A stretch of DNA of 64,000 nucleotides from Ferrimonas aestuarii (GCF_005116665.1 NZ_SWCJ01000009.1:62001-126000); one strand, 5' to 3'. Positions 45,638 to 55,780 are shown, counted from the first letter of the stretch. Translations and numbers: made by a program. Notes: a model not told the origin generated them from the letters alone.

Positions 45638-46018
45638 ATGAAAACCACAAACTTTCTTACGTTACACTCTGTGATTTATGGCGTTTTTGCCCTGCTGCTA
45701 TTCTTCGTTCCCGACCAGATGTGGCCTCTGTATGGCCTTGAGATAAATGATCAATACGCGCGATTTTTATCTCAACACAACAGTATTTTCCTGGGAGGCC
45801 TCGCGGCTATCGGATTCCTGCTACGGGATCTGGAATCCACATCAGCCCAGATTAAATTGCTACAGGGCATTTTGATTACCAATCTTCTTGGAGCATGCAT
45901 TACGCTCTATGGCTGCTTGACTGGGTCTTTTTCCGGCTTTGGGTGGAGCGACCCACTATTTTTCGCCATCGTTTCCCTATTAAGCGCCAACCAGCTCATC
46001 GGGCTCAAGCGCAGCTGA
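45638..46018 (+). CDS. Small four-TM membrane protein
   Basis: This 126-residue protein has four hydrophobic segments (SVIYGVFALLLFFVP, IFLGGLAAIGFLL, LLQGILITNLLGACITLYG, LFFAIVSLLSANQLIGL). It resembles small DUF4345/DoxX-like integral membrane proteins in layout, but I cannot name a family. It is probably cotranscribed with the YdhR-like gene under LysR control. Confidence 0.7.
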   Translation: MKTTNFLTLHSVIYGVFALLLFFVPDQMWPLYGLEINDQYARFLSQHNSIFLGGLAAIGFLLRDLESTSAQIKLLQGILITNLLGACITLYGCLTGSFSGFGWSDPLFFAIVSLLSANQLIGLKRS

Positions 46019-46028
46019 GCTGAGCCCC

Positions 46029-46055
46029 ATAAGGCCCACAACAGTGGGCCTTATT
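46029..46055. terminator. Bidirectional terminator
   Basis: ATAAGGCCCAC/GTGGGCCTTAT, 11-bp stem and 4-nt loop; it overlaps the stop codon of the reverse-strand acetyltransferase gene. The T tract is short. Confidence 0.65.
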
Positions 46056-46629
46056 AAGAGCGGCTCAAATCCGGTTTCGCAATATCAATACCCTTTTGCA
46101 TAAGAGGGTTATCCATGGCCCGCCAATCGCTCGCCGTCAGTTGATACTGTCGCCAGTGCGCGCCAGATGACACCACTCGCCCCACAGGAGAAAATCCCAG
46201 CCGACGAATCACGCCATGAGATGCTAGGTTATCCTCCATGGCGCGAGCCACCACCTTGGGCAGCCGGTAGCGCTCGAAAGCCAATTTCAAAACCGCCAGC
46301 GACGCTTCCAAGGCATAACCTTGCCGCCAATATTGGCGCAGCAGTCGAAAACCAATATCGACCTCTTGAGTTTCACTGCAGCGCCGCAGACCACAAAATC
46401 CCAAATACTCACCGGTTTTCAAATACACCGACCAACGGCCAAAACCATGATTATCATAATGATCGTAATTTTGGATAAACTGCCTGGCCTGCTCCACCGT
46501 TTCGAAACTGGAATCCCCCGTATACCGGATCACCTCTGGATCCAGGTTCAGCCGATAAAAGCCGTCAGCGTCACCAGAAGAGAATTGCTGCAGCACCAAC
46601 CTTGGCGTCGTCGTTACAATCAAGCGCAA
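46054..46629 (-). CDS. GNAT acetyltransferase (RimJ/RimL type)
   Basis: The 191-residue protein begins MRLIVTTTPRLVLQQFSSGD, the opening of RimJ/RimL-type acetyltransferases, and has GFCGLRR, FRLLRQYWRQGYALEAS and HGVIRRLGFSPVGRV. These enzymes acetylate protein N-termini or small amines; the substrate here is unknown. It follows the EamA transporter gene by 20 bp on the same strand. Confidence 0.88.
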   Translation of the reverse strand: MRLIVTTTPRLVLQQFSSGDADGFYRLNLDPEVIRYTGDSSFETVEQARQFIQNYDHYDNHGFGRWSVYLKTGEYLGFCGLRRCSETQEVDIGFRLLRQYWRQGYALEASLAVLKLAFERYRLPKVVARAMEDNLASHGVIRRLGFSPVGRVVSSGAHWRQYQLTASDWRAMDNPLMQKGIDIAKPDLSRS

Positions 46630-46649
46630 CCCCCTAAGAACAAGTTCGA

Positions 46650-47594
46650 TTAAACGTCCTGTTTATCACCCTTTTGGCTGAGTACTACGCCAAATAGCAC
46701 GATGCCACAGGCCACAAACTGAATGCCAGTAAGGGTTTCACCAAGCCACAGATAAGCCAGAATCAGCGTAAACACCGGAATCAGATTAACAAAACTGGCA
46801 GCTCGGGTGACCGGCATATGGGCGATGGCGTAGTTATAAAGCAGATACGCCCCAAGGGTGACAAAAGCGCCTAAGAATAGAATCGCGCTGATGGCCTGTG
46901 AGCTAACAAACCAAGGACCACCTTTGAGCAGCGCCAACGGCGTAAAAAACACCGCCCCTACCGCCGACATGTACGCCGTCAGTGTCAGCGCCGAATAGCG
47001 CTTACTGAGCACCTTCAAACACACACTAAAGATCGCGGCACACAGCATGGCCAGCAGTTCGAGGAAATTCCCAAGCATCGGGTTGGGTGCCGACTCAGTG
47101 GCTTCGCCGGTCGAACCAAGCAGCACCACGCCGCCAATGGCGATGGTCAGCCCAAGTGCGGCCACTTTATTGATCCGCTCGCCCAGCGCAAAGAACGCCA
47201 CCACCGCCACCATCACGGGAGACAATGCCGTTACCATACCCGCCTGTCCGGCGCTGGTGTATTGAAGTGCCATGCCTTCGAGGACGAAATAGAGGCAAGG
47301 CTCCACCGCCCCCATGATCGCCAGCACCTTCCAATCACCGGCTTGGTATTGAAAATTAAATAATTTTTTCCAAAACAGCACAAAACAGAAACTGGCCACC
47401 CACATTCGGCCTGCGATCACCGTCCAAGGATCGTAACTTTGAAACGCCACTTTAAGAGCGATAAAACTGCTGGCCCATAAAATCATGGCTCCTACAAGAG
47501 CCAACTCCGCCTGACGACCTTTCAACTTACTGAATCCTTTACTACAAAAACTTCTGAGGCCGGTCATCATATCGGCGAAGCGAATAAAGATCAC
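46650..47594 (-). CDS. EamA/DMT family transporter
   Basis: This 314-residue protein has ten membrane segments in two EamA repeats: AELALVGAMILWASSFIALK opens the first and LGNFLELLAMLCAAIFSVCL the second. MVTALSPVMVAVVAFFALGE and RAASFVNLIPVFTLILAYLW are typical. DMT transporters export metabolites or drugs; the substrate is unknown. A start eight codons later is possible. It is divergent from rsxA. Confidence 0.9.
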   Translation of the reverse strand: MIFIRFADMMTGLRSFCSKGFSKLKGRQAELALVGAMILWASSFIALKVAFQSYDPWTVIAGRMWVASFCFVLFWKKLFNFQYQAGDWKVLAIMGAVEPCLYFVLEGMALQYTSAGQAGMVTALSPVMVAVVAFFALGERINKVAALGLTIAIGGVVLLGSTGEATESAPNPMLGNFLELLAMLCAAIFSVCLKVLSKRYSALTLTAYMSAVGAVFFTPLALLKGGPWFVSSQAISAILFLGAFVTLGAYLLYNYAIAHMPVTRAASFVNLIPVFTLILAYLWLGETLTGIQFVACGIVLFGVVLSQKGDKQDV

Positions 47595-47695
47595 GCTTTA
47601 GGGGCGATATGTGAATAACCCTAATGCTCTTCAGTTGTTTAGTTGACAGCAATTACCGATAATAGACCGCTAAGTATCACCCGAGCCGCAAACGA

Positions 47696-48274
47696 ATGTC
47701 AGAATATCTGTTCCTTCTCATTGGCACGATTTTGGTCAACAACTTCGTGTTGGTGAAATTTTTGGGATTGTGCCCCTTCATGGGAGTCTCCGGAAAAGTG
47801 GAGTCCGCCATCGGCATGTCCATGGCCACCACTTTCGTATTGACCCTAGCTTCTCTGTGCAGCTATCTCATCAACGAATACCTGCTGATCCCGCTGGATC
47901 TCGCTTACCTGCGAACGCTGGCATTCATTCTGGTCATCGCCGTGGTGGTGCAATTCACCGAGATGGTGGTGCGCAAAACCAGCGCCTCCCTCTATCGCGT
48001 ACTCGGCATCTACCTGCCACTTATCACCACCAACTGTGCCGTACTGGGTGTGGCACTGCTGAACGTGCAAGAACGCCATGACCTATTTGGCTCACTGATT
48101 TATGGCTTTGGTGCTGCTGTGGGCTTCTCCATTGTTTTGGTGCTGTTCTCTGCCATGCGCGAACGCTTAGCGGCGGCCGATGTTCCGGCTCCGTTTAAAG
48201 GAGCGTCCATTGCCATGGTCACGGCGGGATTGATGTCACTGGCCTTTATGGGCTTTACAGGATTGGTGAAGTAA
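47696..48274 (+). CDS. rsxA: Electron transport complex subunit RsxA
   Basis: RsxA is an integral membrane subunit of the Rsx/Rnf complex, which moves electrons between NADH and ferredoxin-type carriers with ion pumping and in E. coli keeps SoxR reduced. The 192-residue protein has six membrane segments and starts [20 protein letters not shown], with [10 protein letters not shown] and ITTNCAVLG, the paired cysteine motifs conserved in RsxA and RsxE. It opens rsxABCDGE-nth. Confidence 0.97.
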   Translation: MSEYLFLLIGTILVNNFVLVKFLGLCPFMGVSGKVESAIGMSMATTFVLTLASLCSYLINEYLLIPLDLAYLRTLAFILVIAVVVQFTEMVVRKTSASLYRVLGIYLPLITTNCAVLGVALLNVQERHDLFGSLIYGFGAAVGFSIVLVLFSAMRERLAAADVPAPFKGASIAMVTAGLMSLAFMGFTGLVK

Positions 48275-48277
48275 CCC

Positions 48278-48829
48278 ATGAGCAGTATCCTAATTGCCGT
48301 TTTAGTTCTGGCCGTCCTTGCCCTGATTTTTGGCGTTACCCTTGGGTATGCCTCAATCCGGTTTAAAGTTGAATCGGATCCCATCGTTGAACAGATCGAC
48401 ACCACCTTGCCGCAAACCCAATGCGGTCAATGTGGCTACCCAGGGTGTAAACCTTACGCCGAAGCCATCGCCTCGGGCCAAGCGCCCATTAATCTGTGCC
48501 CTCCAGGTGGTGACGCCGTCATTCAAAAGCTGGCCGACTTGATGGGAGTAGATCCTGAGCCACTGGAAGGCGGTGAGCAGGTTGAGCGAGTGGCCTACAT
48601 TCGTGAAGACGAATGCATCGGCTGCACCAAGTGCATCCAAGCCTGCCCGGTCGACGCCATTGTTGGCACCGGTAAACAGATGCACACCGTTATCGCTAAA
48701 GATTGCACCGGTTGTGACCTGTGCGTTGCCCCTTGCCCGGTCGATTGCATCGACATGATCCCCGTAAAGACCACCAAGCAAAATTGGAACTGGGATCTGA
48801 ACCGCATCGCTGTCACCGAGGTAGAATAG
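48278..48829 (+). CDS. rsxB: Electron transport complex subunit RsxB
   Basis: This 183-residue iron-sulfur subunit has an N-terminal membrane helix, then [18 protein letters not shown], a four-cysteine cluster, and two ferredoxin-type motifs [12 protein letters not shown] and [12 protein letters not shown]. It passes electrons within the Rsx complex. It starts 3 bp after rsxA and ends 3 bp before rsxC, so translation is coupled. Confidence 0.97.
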   Translation: MSSILIAVLVLAVLALIFGVTLGYASIRFKVESDPIVEQIDTTLPQTQCGQCGYPGCKPYAEAIASGQAPINLCPPGGDAVIQKLADLMGVDPEPLEGGEQVERVAYIREDECIGCTKCIQACPVDAIVGTGKQMHTVIAKDCTGCDLCVAPCPVDCIDMIPVKTTKQNWNWDLNRIAVTEVE

Positions 48830-48832
48830 ACT

Positions 48833-51466
48833 ATGCAGACCCTTATCGAACAGATCGACAGCGGCACCCTGTGGAGCTTCCCCGGAGGCATCCATCCTGC
48901 GGAAAATAAGACCCTGTCAAACCAAACGCCCATTGAGATGTTGCCGCTTCCAGAGCGTTTGTACATCCCAATCACTCAGCACATCGGTGCCCCGGGCGGC
49001 CTTCTGGTTAAAGTTGGCGACCATGTGCTCAAAGGCCAGCCATTGACTGCGCCCACTAGCCCCATGGCTCTGCCCGTCCATGCGCCCACTTCTGGCACCA
49101 TTGAAGCCATTGGCAACTGGATCTCTGCCCACCCGTCAGGTCTGGAAGAGACCACCATCACCCTAGTGGCCGATGGTCAGGACAGCTGGATTGAACGCAG
49201 CCCCATCGACACCCTAGATGGGCTGGATAACACCGCCATTTTGGCCAAGATTTTGAACGCTGGTGTTGCCGGTCTTGGCGGCGCTACCTTCCCCAGCCAC
49301 ATCAAGCTCAGCCCCTATAAGCCGACTGAGCTGCTGCTGATCAACGCCGCCGAATGCGAACCCTACATTACCGCCGATGATCTGTTGATGCGTGAATTTG
49401 CCGCCGAGATCATCAAGGGCCTGTCGGTGCTGGACACCCTGTTGTCGCCCAAACGCATTCTGTTTGGCATTGAAGACAACAAACCTCAGGCCATCGCCGC
49501 CATCAAGCAGGCGATCGCCAACAGCGATTTTGATGACACCCAGCTGCAGCTGAAGGTGATCCCTACTAAGTACCCGTCAGGCAGTGAAAAGCAGCTGATT
49601 CAGATCCTTACCGGTCAAGAGGTGCCAAGCGGTAAAATTCCCGCCGAACTGGGCATTGTGATGCACAACGTCGGATCGGTATTCGCCATCAAACGCGCCG
49701 TATTTGACGATGAACCTCTGATTGAGCGTGTGGTCACCGTAACCGGCGAGCGCACCAAAGCCCCAGGCAACTACTGGGTTCGCTTAGGCACGCCCATTGA
49801 TTGGCTACTCAAACAGACCAAATTCAAACCGCAGTTGTTAGGCCAAAAAGTGATCATGGGTGGGCCGATGATGGGCTTCACCCTGCCTAACCTAAAAGCG
49901 CCGGTAATCAAGTCCACCAACTGCCTACTGCTGCCCTCGCGCTCAGAACTGCCTAACCGCAATCGCGAGCTGGCTTGCATCCGCTGTGGCGAATGCGCCA
50001 AGGCCTGTCCGCAGCAGCTGTTGCCACAACAGCTGTATTGGCATGCCAAGGCCAAAGAGCTGGATAAGGCCAAAGCCCTGAATCTCAATGACTGCATCGA
50101 ATGCGGTGCGTGTGCCTTCGTGTGCCCGTCGGAGATCCCACTGGTGCAATACTATCGTGTTGCCAAGTCAGAGATTCGACAAGACGCCCTCAAGCAGCAG
50201 AAATCAGAAGCGGCAAAAATCCGCTTCGATGCCCGTCAGGCACGCTTAGAAAAAGAGAAGCAGGAGCGAGAAAACCGTCATAAGGCCGCATCTGCCCGCC
50301 GCAAAGCAACCACTCCGGCTGCCGACAGTGACGCCGTAAAAGCGGCACTGGCACGCATCAAAGGCAAGCAAGACGAGCAGGCTCCAGCTCAAGACATGGC
50401 CGCCTTGCGGGAACAGCGCAAAGCCGAAGCTCGAGCCCGTAAGGCAGAAAAAGCCCAATTGGCTGATGCCGCGCCAGCAGCAACCGACGCAAAACCGGCA
50501 TCGCAAAATGCCGCCGTTGCCGCCGCCATCGCTCGCGCAAAAGCCAAGAAAGCGGCCAGCCAAGGCGATGCACCACAAGCGGCGACCTCTGAGGCAGATA
50601 AACCCGCCGATCCGAAAAAAGCCGCCGTGGCTGCTGCCATCGCTCGCGCTAAAGCCAAACAGGCCGCAGCTGCAGGCACCGCCAACGCATCGAAATCGGC
50701 CAACACCGATAGCAATACCGAAGCTGCACCATCAAAAGCGGCTACTTCAGACCCAAGGAAGGCCGCAGTTGCGGCTGCCATTGCCAAAGCGAAAGCCAAG
50801 CAAGCAGCCCAACAAGGGGCAAAGCAAGCTAAAGCGACTGGCAACGAGCCAAAGCCTGCAGAGCCTTCGGCCGAGATTGCCCGCGAGCCCGAAACCGCGC
50901 CCGCAGCCGATCCACGTAAAGCTGCAGTAGCAGCGGCCATTGCCAAAGCGAAAGCCAAGCAAGCGGCAAAGCAAGCCAAAGCGACTGGCGACGAGCCAAA
51001 GCCTGCAGAGCCTTCGGCCGAGATGGACAGCAAGACCAAAACCGCGCCCGCAGCCGATCCAAGAAAAGCTGCAGTAGCAGCGGCCATTGCCAAAGCGAAA
51101 GCCAAACAAGCCGCAGAGAAAGCCAAAGCATCTGGCGACGAGCTTAAGCCCGCAGCGCCTTCGGCCGAGATTGCCAGCGAGCCCGAAACCGCGCCCGCAG
51201 CCGATCCACGTAAAGCTGCAGTAGCAGCGGCCATTGCCAAAGCGAAAGCCAAGCAAGCGGCCCCAAAAGCGGCAGAGAAAGCCAAAGCGGCTGGCGGCGA
51301 ACCAACGCCCGCGGCTCCTCAAGCTGAAGCTGGCAGCGAAACGGAAGCTGCGCCCGCAGCGGCGGCCACGTCAGATCCACGAAAAGCGGCCATCGCACGT
51401 GCCATTGCCAAGGCGAAAGCCAAGCAGGCGGCACAGCAGAACAACACCGATAACACAGAGAATTAA
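48833..51466 (+). CDS. rsxC: Electron transport complex subunit RsxC with extended repeat tail
   Basis: RsxC is the peripheral NADH- and FMN-binding subunit. The first 470 residues are the conserved core, with GGATFPSHIKL and two ferredoxin motifs CIRCGECAKACP and CIECGACAFVCP. Residues about 470-877 are a Lys/Ala/Glu-rich tail with seven copies of a motif of the form DPRKAAVAAAIAKAKAKQAA. At 877 residues it is longer than E. coli RsxC (about 740). The tail is predicted to be helical and strongly charged; its role is unknown. High sequence identity between units makes copy-number change likely. Confidence 0.96.
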   Translation: MQTLIEQIDSGTLWSFPGGIHPAENKTLSNQTPIEMLPLPERLYIPITQHIGAPGGLLVKVGDHVLKGQPLTAPTSPMALPVHAPTSGTIEAIGNWISAHPSGLEETTITLVADGQDSWIERSPIDTLDGLDNTAILAKILNAGVAGLGGATFPSHIKLSPYKPTELLLINAAECEPYITADDLLMREFAAEIIKGLSVLDTLLSPKRILFGIEDNKPQAIAAIKQAIANSDFDDTQLQLKVIPTKYPSGSEKQLIQILTGQEVPSGKIPAELGIVMHNVGSVFAIKRAVFDDEPLIERVVTVTGERTKAPGNYWVRLGTPIDWLLKQTKFKPQLLGQKVIMGGPMMGFTLPNLKAPVIKSTNCLLLPSRSELPNRNRELACIRCGECAKACPQQLLPQQLYWHAKAKELDKAKALNLNDCIECGACAFVCPSEIPLVQYYRVAKSEIRQDALKQQKSEAAKIRFDARQARLEKEKQERENRHKAASARRKATTPAADSDAVKAALARIKGKQDEQAPAQDMAALREQRKAEARARKAEKAQLADAAPAATDAKPASQNAAVAAAIARAKAKKAASQGDAPQAATSEADKPADPKKAAVAAAIARAKAKQAAAAGTANASKSANTDSNTEAAPSKAATSDPRKAAVAAAIAKAKAKQAAQQGAKQAKATGNEPKPAEPSAEIAREPETAPAADPRKAAVAAAIAKAKAKQAAKQAKATGDEPKPAEPSAEMDSKTKTAPAADPRKAAVAAAIAKAKAKQAAEKAKASGDELKPAAPSAEIASEPETAPAADPRKAAVAAAIAKAKAKQAAPKAAEKAKAAGGEPTPAAPQAEAGSETEAAPAAAATSDPRKAAIARAIAKAKAKQAAQQNNTDNTEN
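50510..51431 (+). repeat. Imperfect tandem repeats encoding the RsxC tail
   Basis: Units share GCCATTGCCAAAGCGAAAGC and neighbouring sequence; three units between 50885 and 51255 are nearly identical at the DNA level with a period of about 145 bp. They encode the KAAVAAAIAKAKAKQ motif separated by variable Glu/Pro-rich linkers. Confidence 0.85.
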
Positions 51467-51472
51467 CCGAAT

Positions 51473-52528
51473 ATGGCTCTTAATATCGCCTCTTCGCCTC
51501 ATGCGAATGCCCCACTTCGCACCCATCAATTGATGGCTAAGGTTGCCCTGTGCGCCGTACCGGGTATTGCAGCCCAGTGGTACTTCTTTGGTTGGGGCAA
51601 CCTGATTCAAATCGCGCTGGCAATTGTCACCGCACTTGCAGCGGAAGCCCTGTTTACCAAACTGCGCGGCCGCGCCGTGTTCAGCGCCATTGGTGATAAC
51701 AGCGCCCTACTGACGGCGGTGCTGCTGGGCATCTGTATGCCGCCGCTAGCCCCTTGGTGGATCGTGGTCTTAGGTGCGTTCTTCGCCATCATTGTCGCCA
51801 AACAGCTCTATGGCGGTCTGGGACAAAACCTATTTAACCCAGCGATGGTGGCTTACGTAGCGCTGCTTATCTCATTCCCAGTACAGATGACAGCTTGGCT
51901 GCCGCCCCAGCCTCTGGCTGCCGAAACCCTTGGCTTTTCAGATACCTTGGTGATGATCTTAACCGGCAGCAACAGCCTAGGCCTGACCCTGCCGCAACTG
52001 GCTCTGGGCATCGACGGTACTACCATGGCCACGCCGCTGGACACCATGAAAACCGATCTGACTTTGGGTTTCACCGCCGGCGAAAGCTTTGCCAAACCAA
52101 TTTTTGAAGGCAGCACCGGAGTGGGATGGCTTTGGGTCAACGCCGCCTTCCTGCTGGGTGGCCTAATCATGCTGCAGCAAAAGCTGATTCGTTGGCACAT
52201 TCCCGTGTCCGTATTGGGCGCGCTGGGTATGTGCGCCGTATTGGGCACCGCCCTGCACCCTGATGGCACCGGCGGCTTGATGTTCCACTGGTTCTCTGGC
52301 GCCGCCATGTTTGGCGCGTTCTTTATCGCCACCGATCCGGTAACTGCTGCCACCAGCCCCAAAGGCCGGTTGGTGTTTGGCGCTCTGATTGGCGTGCTGG
52401 TGTATGTCATTCGCAGCTTCGGTGGTTACCCTGATGCGTTCGCCTTTGCGGTACTGTTAGCCAACATGTGCGCGCCGATGATCGATCACTACACCCGCCC
52501 ACGCACCTACGGACACGGAGGCCAATAA
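51473..52528 (+). CDS. rsxD: Electron transport complex subunit RsxD
   Basis: RsxD is a membrane subunit with covalently bound FMN. The 351-residue protein has about nine membrane segments and the flavinylation region [10 protein letters not shown], whose threonine is the expected phosphoester-FMN site. [15 protein letters not shown] and [16 protein letters not shown] are family blocks. Its stop codon overlaps the rsxG start by one base (TAATG). Confidence 0.96.
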   Translation: MALNIASSPHANAPLRTHQLMAKVALCAVPGIAAQWYFFGWGNLIQIALAIVTALAAEALFTKLRGRAVFSAIGDNSALLTAVLLGICMPPLAPWWIVVLGAFFAIIVAKQLYGGLGQNLFNPAMVAYVALLISFPVQMTAWLPPQPLAAETLGFSDTLVMILTGSNSLGLTLPQLALGIDGTTMATPLDTMKTDLTLGFTAGESFAKPIFEGSTGVGWLWVNAAFLLGGLIMLQQKLIRWHIPVSVLGALGMCAVLGTALHPDGTGGLMFHWFSGAAMFGAFFIATDPVTAATSPKGRLVFGALIGVLVYVIRSFGGYPDAFAFAVLLANMCAPMIDHYTRPRTYGHGGQ

Positions 52529-53166
52529 TGCTTAAGGCAATGAAGAAAAATGGCCTCAGTTTGACGCTGTTCGCCGTCGCCACCACAGCCGTGGTCGCCT
52601 TGACTCACTCGCTCACTAAAGAGCGCATTTATGAGCAGCAACAGCAGCAGTTGATGAAAACCCTTAATCAGATTGTGCCCCATGACGATTACGACATCCC
52701 ACTGCACCTGAGCTGTCATCTGGTCACCAATGAGCAATACCTTGGCAGCAGCAAGCCTCGACGCGCTTTTGTCGCCCTCAAGCAGGGTGAGCCAGTGGCG
52801 GTGGCACTGGAAACCACCGCGCCCGATGGTTACAACGGCGACATTCACATTGTGTTTGGCGCCAGCTGGAACGGCACCCTTACCGGCGTGCGTACCCTAA
52901 GCCATAATGAAACTCCCGGCCTGGGCGATGGCATCGAAACCCGCAAATCCGACTGGGTGCTGGGCTTTACCGGCTACTTTCTTGAGTCCGAATCCGACAA
53001 GCGCATCGGCGTTAAGAAAGATGGCGGCGACTTTGATCAGTTCACCGGCGCTACCATTACCCCAAGGGCGTACACCAAAGCGGTACGTAACGGCTTAATC
53101 TACCTCAGTCGCTTTAAAGGCGACATCACCTCTGCCCCTTCCTGTCAGGGCGAGTCGTCAGAGTAA
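52528..53166 (+). CDS. rsxG: Electron transport complex subunit RsxG
   Basis: The start [15 protein letters not shown] at 52528 is preceded by GGAGGCCAATA; an upstream in-frame start lies inside rsxD. The 212-residue protein has one N-terminal membrane helix and a periplasmic FMN-binding domain. [15 protein letters not shown] contains the flavinylation motif with the acceptor threonine. [10 protein letters not shown] is also typical. Confidence 0.96.
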   Translation: MLKAMKKNGLSLTLFAVATTAVVALTHSLTKERIYEQQQQQLMKTLNQIVPHDDYDIPLHLSCHLVTNEQYLGSSKPRRAFVALKQGEPVAVALETTAPDGYNGDIHIVFGASWNGTLTGVRTLSHNETPGLGDGIETRKSDWVLGFTGYFLESESDKRIGVKKDGGDFDQFTGATITPRAYTKAVRNGLIYLSRFKGDITSAPSCQGESSE

Positions 53167-53182
53167 ACTGGGAGAGACAATT

Positions 53183-53875
53183 ATGAATCCAATCAAAGAG
53201 ATCGCCTGGCAAGGCCTGTGGAAGAACAACCCCGGGCTAGTTCAGCTTTTGGGCCTGTGTCCCCTGCTTGCCGTCAGTAACACTCTCACTAACGCCCTTG
53301 GTCTGGGTCTGGCCACCTTAGTGGTTTTGGTCAGCTCAAACGTGTTGGTGTCGCTGCTGCGCTCCTACATTCCAAGCGATGTGCGCATTCCCATCTACGT
53401 GATGATCATCGCCGCCTTGGTGACCTGTGTGCAGTTGCTGGTTAACGCCTACGCCTACGGCCTCTACCTGTCACTGGGGATCTTCCTGCCGCTGATCGTA
53501 ACCAACTGCGTCATCATTGGCCGGGCCGAAGCCTTTGCCTCCAAAAACTCCTTAAGCCACGCCGCTTTTGATGGTTTGATGATGTCTGTGGGCTTCTTGT
53601 TGGTGCTGTGTCTGCTTGGGGGCACCCGAGAGCTTTTGGGCCAAGGCACCCTATTTGACGGCGCAGAGCTGCTGCTTGGCGACTGGGCAACCATGCTGAG
53701 AATGCAGCTCTGGCAAGTAGAAAGCCCATTCCTGTTGGCACTGCTGCCACCGGGCGCATTCATCGCCATGGGGCTGCTGATTGCCGCCAAAAACGCCATG
53801 AACGATAAAGTAGAAGCGGCTGTTGCGCCAAAAAAAGAAACGGTAAAAGTCGAGCGCGCTCGAGTCACCAACTGA
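53183..53875 (+). CDS. rsxE: Electron transport complex subunit RsxE
   Basis: This 230-residue membrane subunit is paralogous to RsxA, with six membrane segments. [20 protein letters not shown] and [19 protein letters not shown] hold the paired cysteine motifs. GGGAGAG precedes the start. It ends 13 bp before nth. Confidence 0.96.
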   Translation: MNPIKEIAWQGLWKNNPGLVQLLGLCPLLAVSNTLTNALGLGLATLVVLVSSNVLVSLLRSYIPSDVRIPIYVMIIAALVTCVQLLVNAYAYGLYLSLGIFLPLIVTNCVIIGRAEAFASKNSLSHAAFDGLMMSVGFLLVLCLLGGTRELLGQGTLFDGAELLLGDWATMLRMQLWQVESPFLLALLPPGAFIAMGLLIAAKNAMNDKVEAAVAPKKETVKVERARVTN

Positions 53876-53887
53876 TCAGGACGAATA

Positions 53888-54526
53888 ATGAATAAAGACA
53901 AACGTCTGCAGATCCTCACTAAGTTACGGGACGCAAATCCACACCCCACCACCGAGCTGGAGTTTTCTAACCCCTATGAGCTGCTGGTGGCGGTCGCACT
54001 CTCGGCGCAGGCCACCGACGTCAGCGTCAACAAGGCCACCGCCAAGCTGTTTCCAGTTGCCAATACGCCAGAAGCGATGCTGACGCTGGGCGCAGAGGGC
54101 GTAAAGCAGTACATCAAGACCATCGGTTTGTATAACACCAAAGCAGAGAACGTCATCAAGGCGGCTCAGATTCTGGTGGACAAACACGGCGGTCAGGTGC
54201 CAGAGGATCGCGCCGCACTGGAAGCCCTACCGGGCGTTGGCCGCAAGACCGCCAACGTGGTGCTTAATACCGCCTTTGGCTGGCCAACCATCGCCGTGGA
54301 TACCCACATCTTTCGCGTTTCCAACCGCACCAAATTTGCGGTTGGAAAGAACGTTGACCTCGTCGAACAGAAACTGCTGAAAGTGGTGCCCAAAGAGTTC
54401 AAAGTGGACGTACACCACTGGCTGATTTTGCACGGACGTTATACCTGCATCGCCCGCAAGCCAAGATGTGGCTCATGCATCATTGAAGATCTGTGTGAGT
54501 TCAAAGACAAGACAGAGATTGAGTAA
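53888..54526 (+). CDS. nth: Endonuclease III
   Basis: Endonuclease III removes oxidised pyrimidines and nicks the DNA at the resulting site in base excision repair. The 212-residue protein has the helix-hairpin-helix LPGVGRKTANVVL with catalytic Lys120, Asp138 in AVDTHIFRV, and the C-x6-C-x2-C-x5-C iron-sulfur loop in CIARKPRCGSCIIEDLC. It is the last gene of the rsx operon, the usual arrangement in gammaproteobacteria. Confidence 0.98.
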   Translation: MNKDKRLQILTKLRDANPHPTTELEFSNPYELLVAVALSAQATDVSVNKATAKLFPVANTPEAMLTLGAEGVKQYIKTIGLYNTKAENVIKAAQILVDKHGGQVPEDRAALEALPGVGRKTANVVLNTAFGWPTIAVDTHIFRVSNRTKFAVGKNVDLVEQKLLKVVPKEFKVDVHHWLILHGRYTCIARKPRCGSCIIEDLCEFKDKTEIE

Positions 54527-54570
54527 CGAGGTTCTAAGCAAAACCTCTGTCAGATCGGTACAGCCCATCG

Positions 54571-54603
54571 ATACAGCCCAGCTCTCTGGGCTGACTTATT
54601 ATT
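54571..54603 (+). terminator. Weak terminator after nth
   Basis: CAGCCCAG/CTGGGCTG (54574-54581 with 54586-54593) followed by ACTTATTATT instead of a clean T run. Confidence 0.45.
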
Positions 54604-54688
54604 GGACATTTTCGTGTTAGGACTTTTGTACTAATAAAGCATTTCAGATTACCAAAAGTATGGAAAAGCTCTAAACCTGTGGCCAGCT

Positions 54689-55513
54689 TTACTTGACTAC
54701 TACATATCGATTCCTGATCGTCCGAATAGTATCACCAAGGATGAGCTTATCTTCAGGAAAATCTAAAACTACATTGATAATCTCTGCCATAGCCTGATTG
54801 CTGAATCTAAATTCGGTAGGTAGCTGATTTTGTTCATCAAACTTGGCATCAAACGCAAGAACAAAATCTTTATGGTCTGAGGCTCTGCCATCTAGCACCG
54901 CATCAGGGATTTCAACATGTTGTGGTTTTGGTTGAAGCTCTTCAAACTCACCAATGGCTTCTACGACATCAGCCCGTGAAGGCCAGTATCTTAGATCATA
55001 TTGGTACGCCAGACTTTCAAGCTCATTTTTTACGTAAGCTCCGAAAAGATAGTTATGCTCTCCGCCTTGCACCAACGAATCGACTGCTGTTTGACAATCA
55101 TATCGGCGAAAGCCAGATAACTCATACAATTCATTCTGGCGTCTTAGCATACCGGCCAGGCGACATGAAAGCTCCGAGATATTTTCTTGTAATTTGAGTA
55201 ACTCACGCCTATTTGTTCTAGCCTGGATAAACTCTTCCTTAGCAAAATCTTCACTCAACCAGATATGTTCCAATGTCAACCAAACAGCTTCAGCATTTGG
55301 CCTTTCTGATTCATAAAGGATTGCTAGTTTGTCAGCGTAGCCAAACTGATTGATTAGCTCGTTGAACACCTTTTCAAGATTTGATGCCTGATCAATCATC
55401 CGTTGCATAAGTGGCCAGCGACTCATCCAAATTTTTTTCTCTCGGTTATCTTCAAGTTCCCTTTCTATAAAGGCTACGCAAAAGTTTGTTGGTAGTTTCG
55501 TCAAGATAGGCAC
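54689..55513 (-). CDS. Hypothetical accessory protein, helical N-terminal half
   Basis: This 274-residue protein has a GTG start with weak ribosome-site support; a Met at residue 30 is an alternative. Residues 30-150 look alpha-helical and charged (LMQRMIDQASNLEKVFNELI, RRELLKLQENISELSCRLAG). The C-terminal third contains LEELQPKP-like acidic and beta-rich segments (KDFVLAFDAKFDEQNQLPTE). No membrane segment or catalytic motif is visible. Base composition is more AT-rich than nth, which suggests transfer. It lies 268 bp downstream of a HEPN-motif gene on the same strand. I do not recognise a family. Confidence 0.65.
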   Translation of the reverse strand: MPILTKLPTNFCVAFIERELEDNREKKIWMSRWPLMQRMIDQASNLEKVFNELINQFGYADKLAILYESERPNAEAVWLTLEHIWLSEDFAKEEFIQARTNRRELLKLQENISELSCRLAGMLRRQNELYELSGFRRYDCQTAVDSLVQGGEHNYLFGAYVKNELESLAYQYDLRYWPSRADVVEAIGEFEELQPKPQHVEIPDAVLDGRASDHKDFVLAFDAKFDEQNQLPTEFRFSNQAMAEIINVVLDFPEDKLILGDTIRTIRNRYVVVK

Positions 55514-55780
55514 CTTTGGTTTCTTTATTTCCGCACTAAGATATCACTTAGAAAAACTAGTTGCCGTGTCTCAATGATTTTATTTATTGCCCTTCAGACA
55601 CGCACACCGTCTGTCATTGACTTGGACATAACCACGTTAGAGTATCTAGTCTATCCCGAGTGACTTAGATGAGACCATGACTGTCCATTCACTTGCTAGT
55701 AATTCAACACCGTATAATGCCTATCATTGAGACCTAGGAATCCATTCAACAATTTTAAAAAACAGATTAATCAGTGCACA
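55514..55780. other. AT-rich spacer between accessory genes
   Basis: About 267 bp with no reading frame or hairpin that I can support. Confidence 0.4.

Noticed and set aside
50389..51285. Long antisense frames (up to 298 codons) across the rsxC tail
   Set aside because: They arise from the repeat composition of the alanine/lysine codons; the products are low-complexity and repeat-derived.
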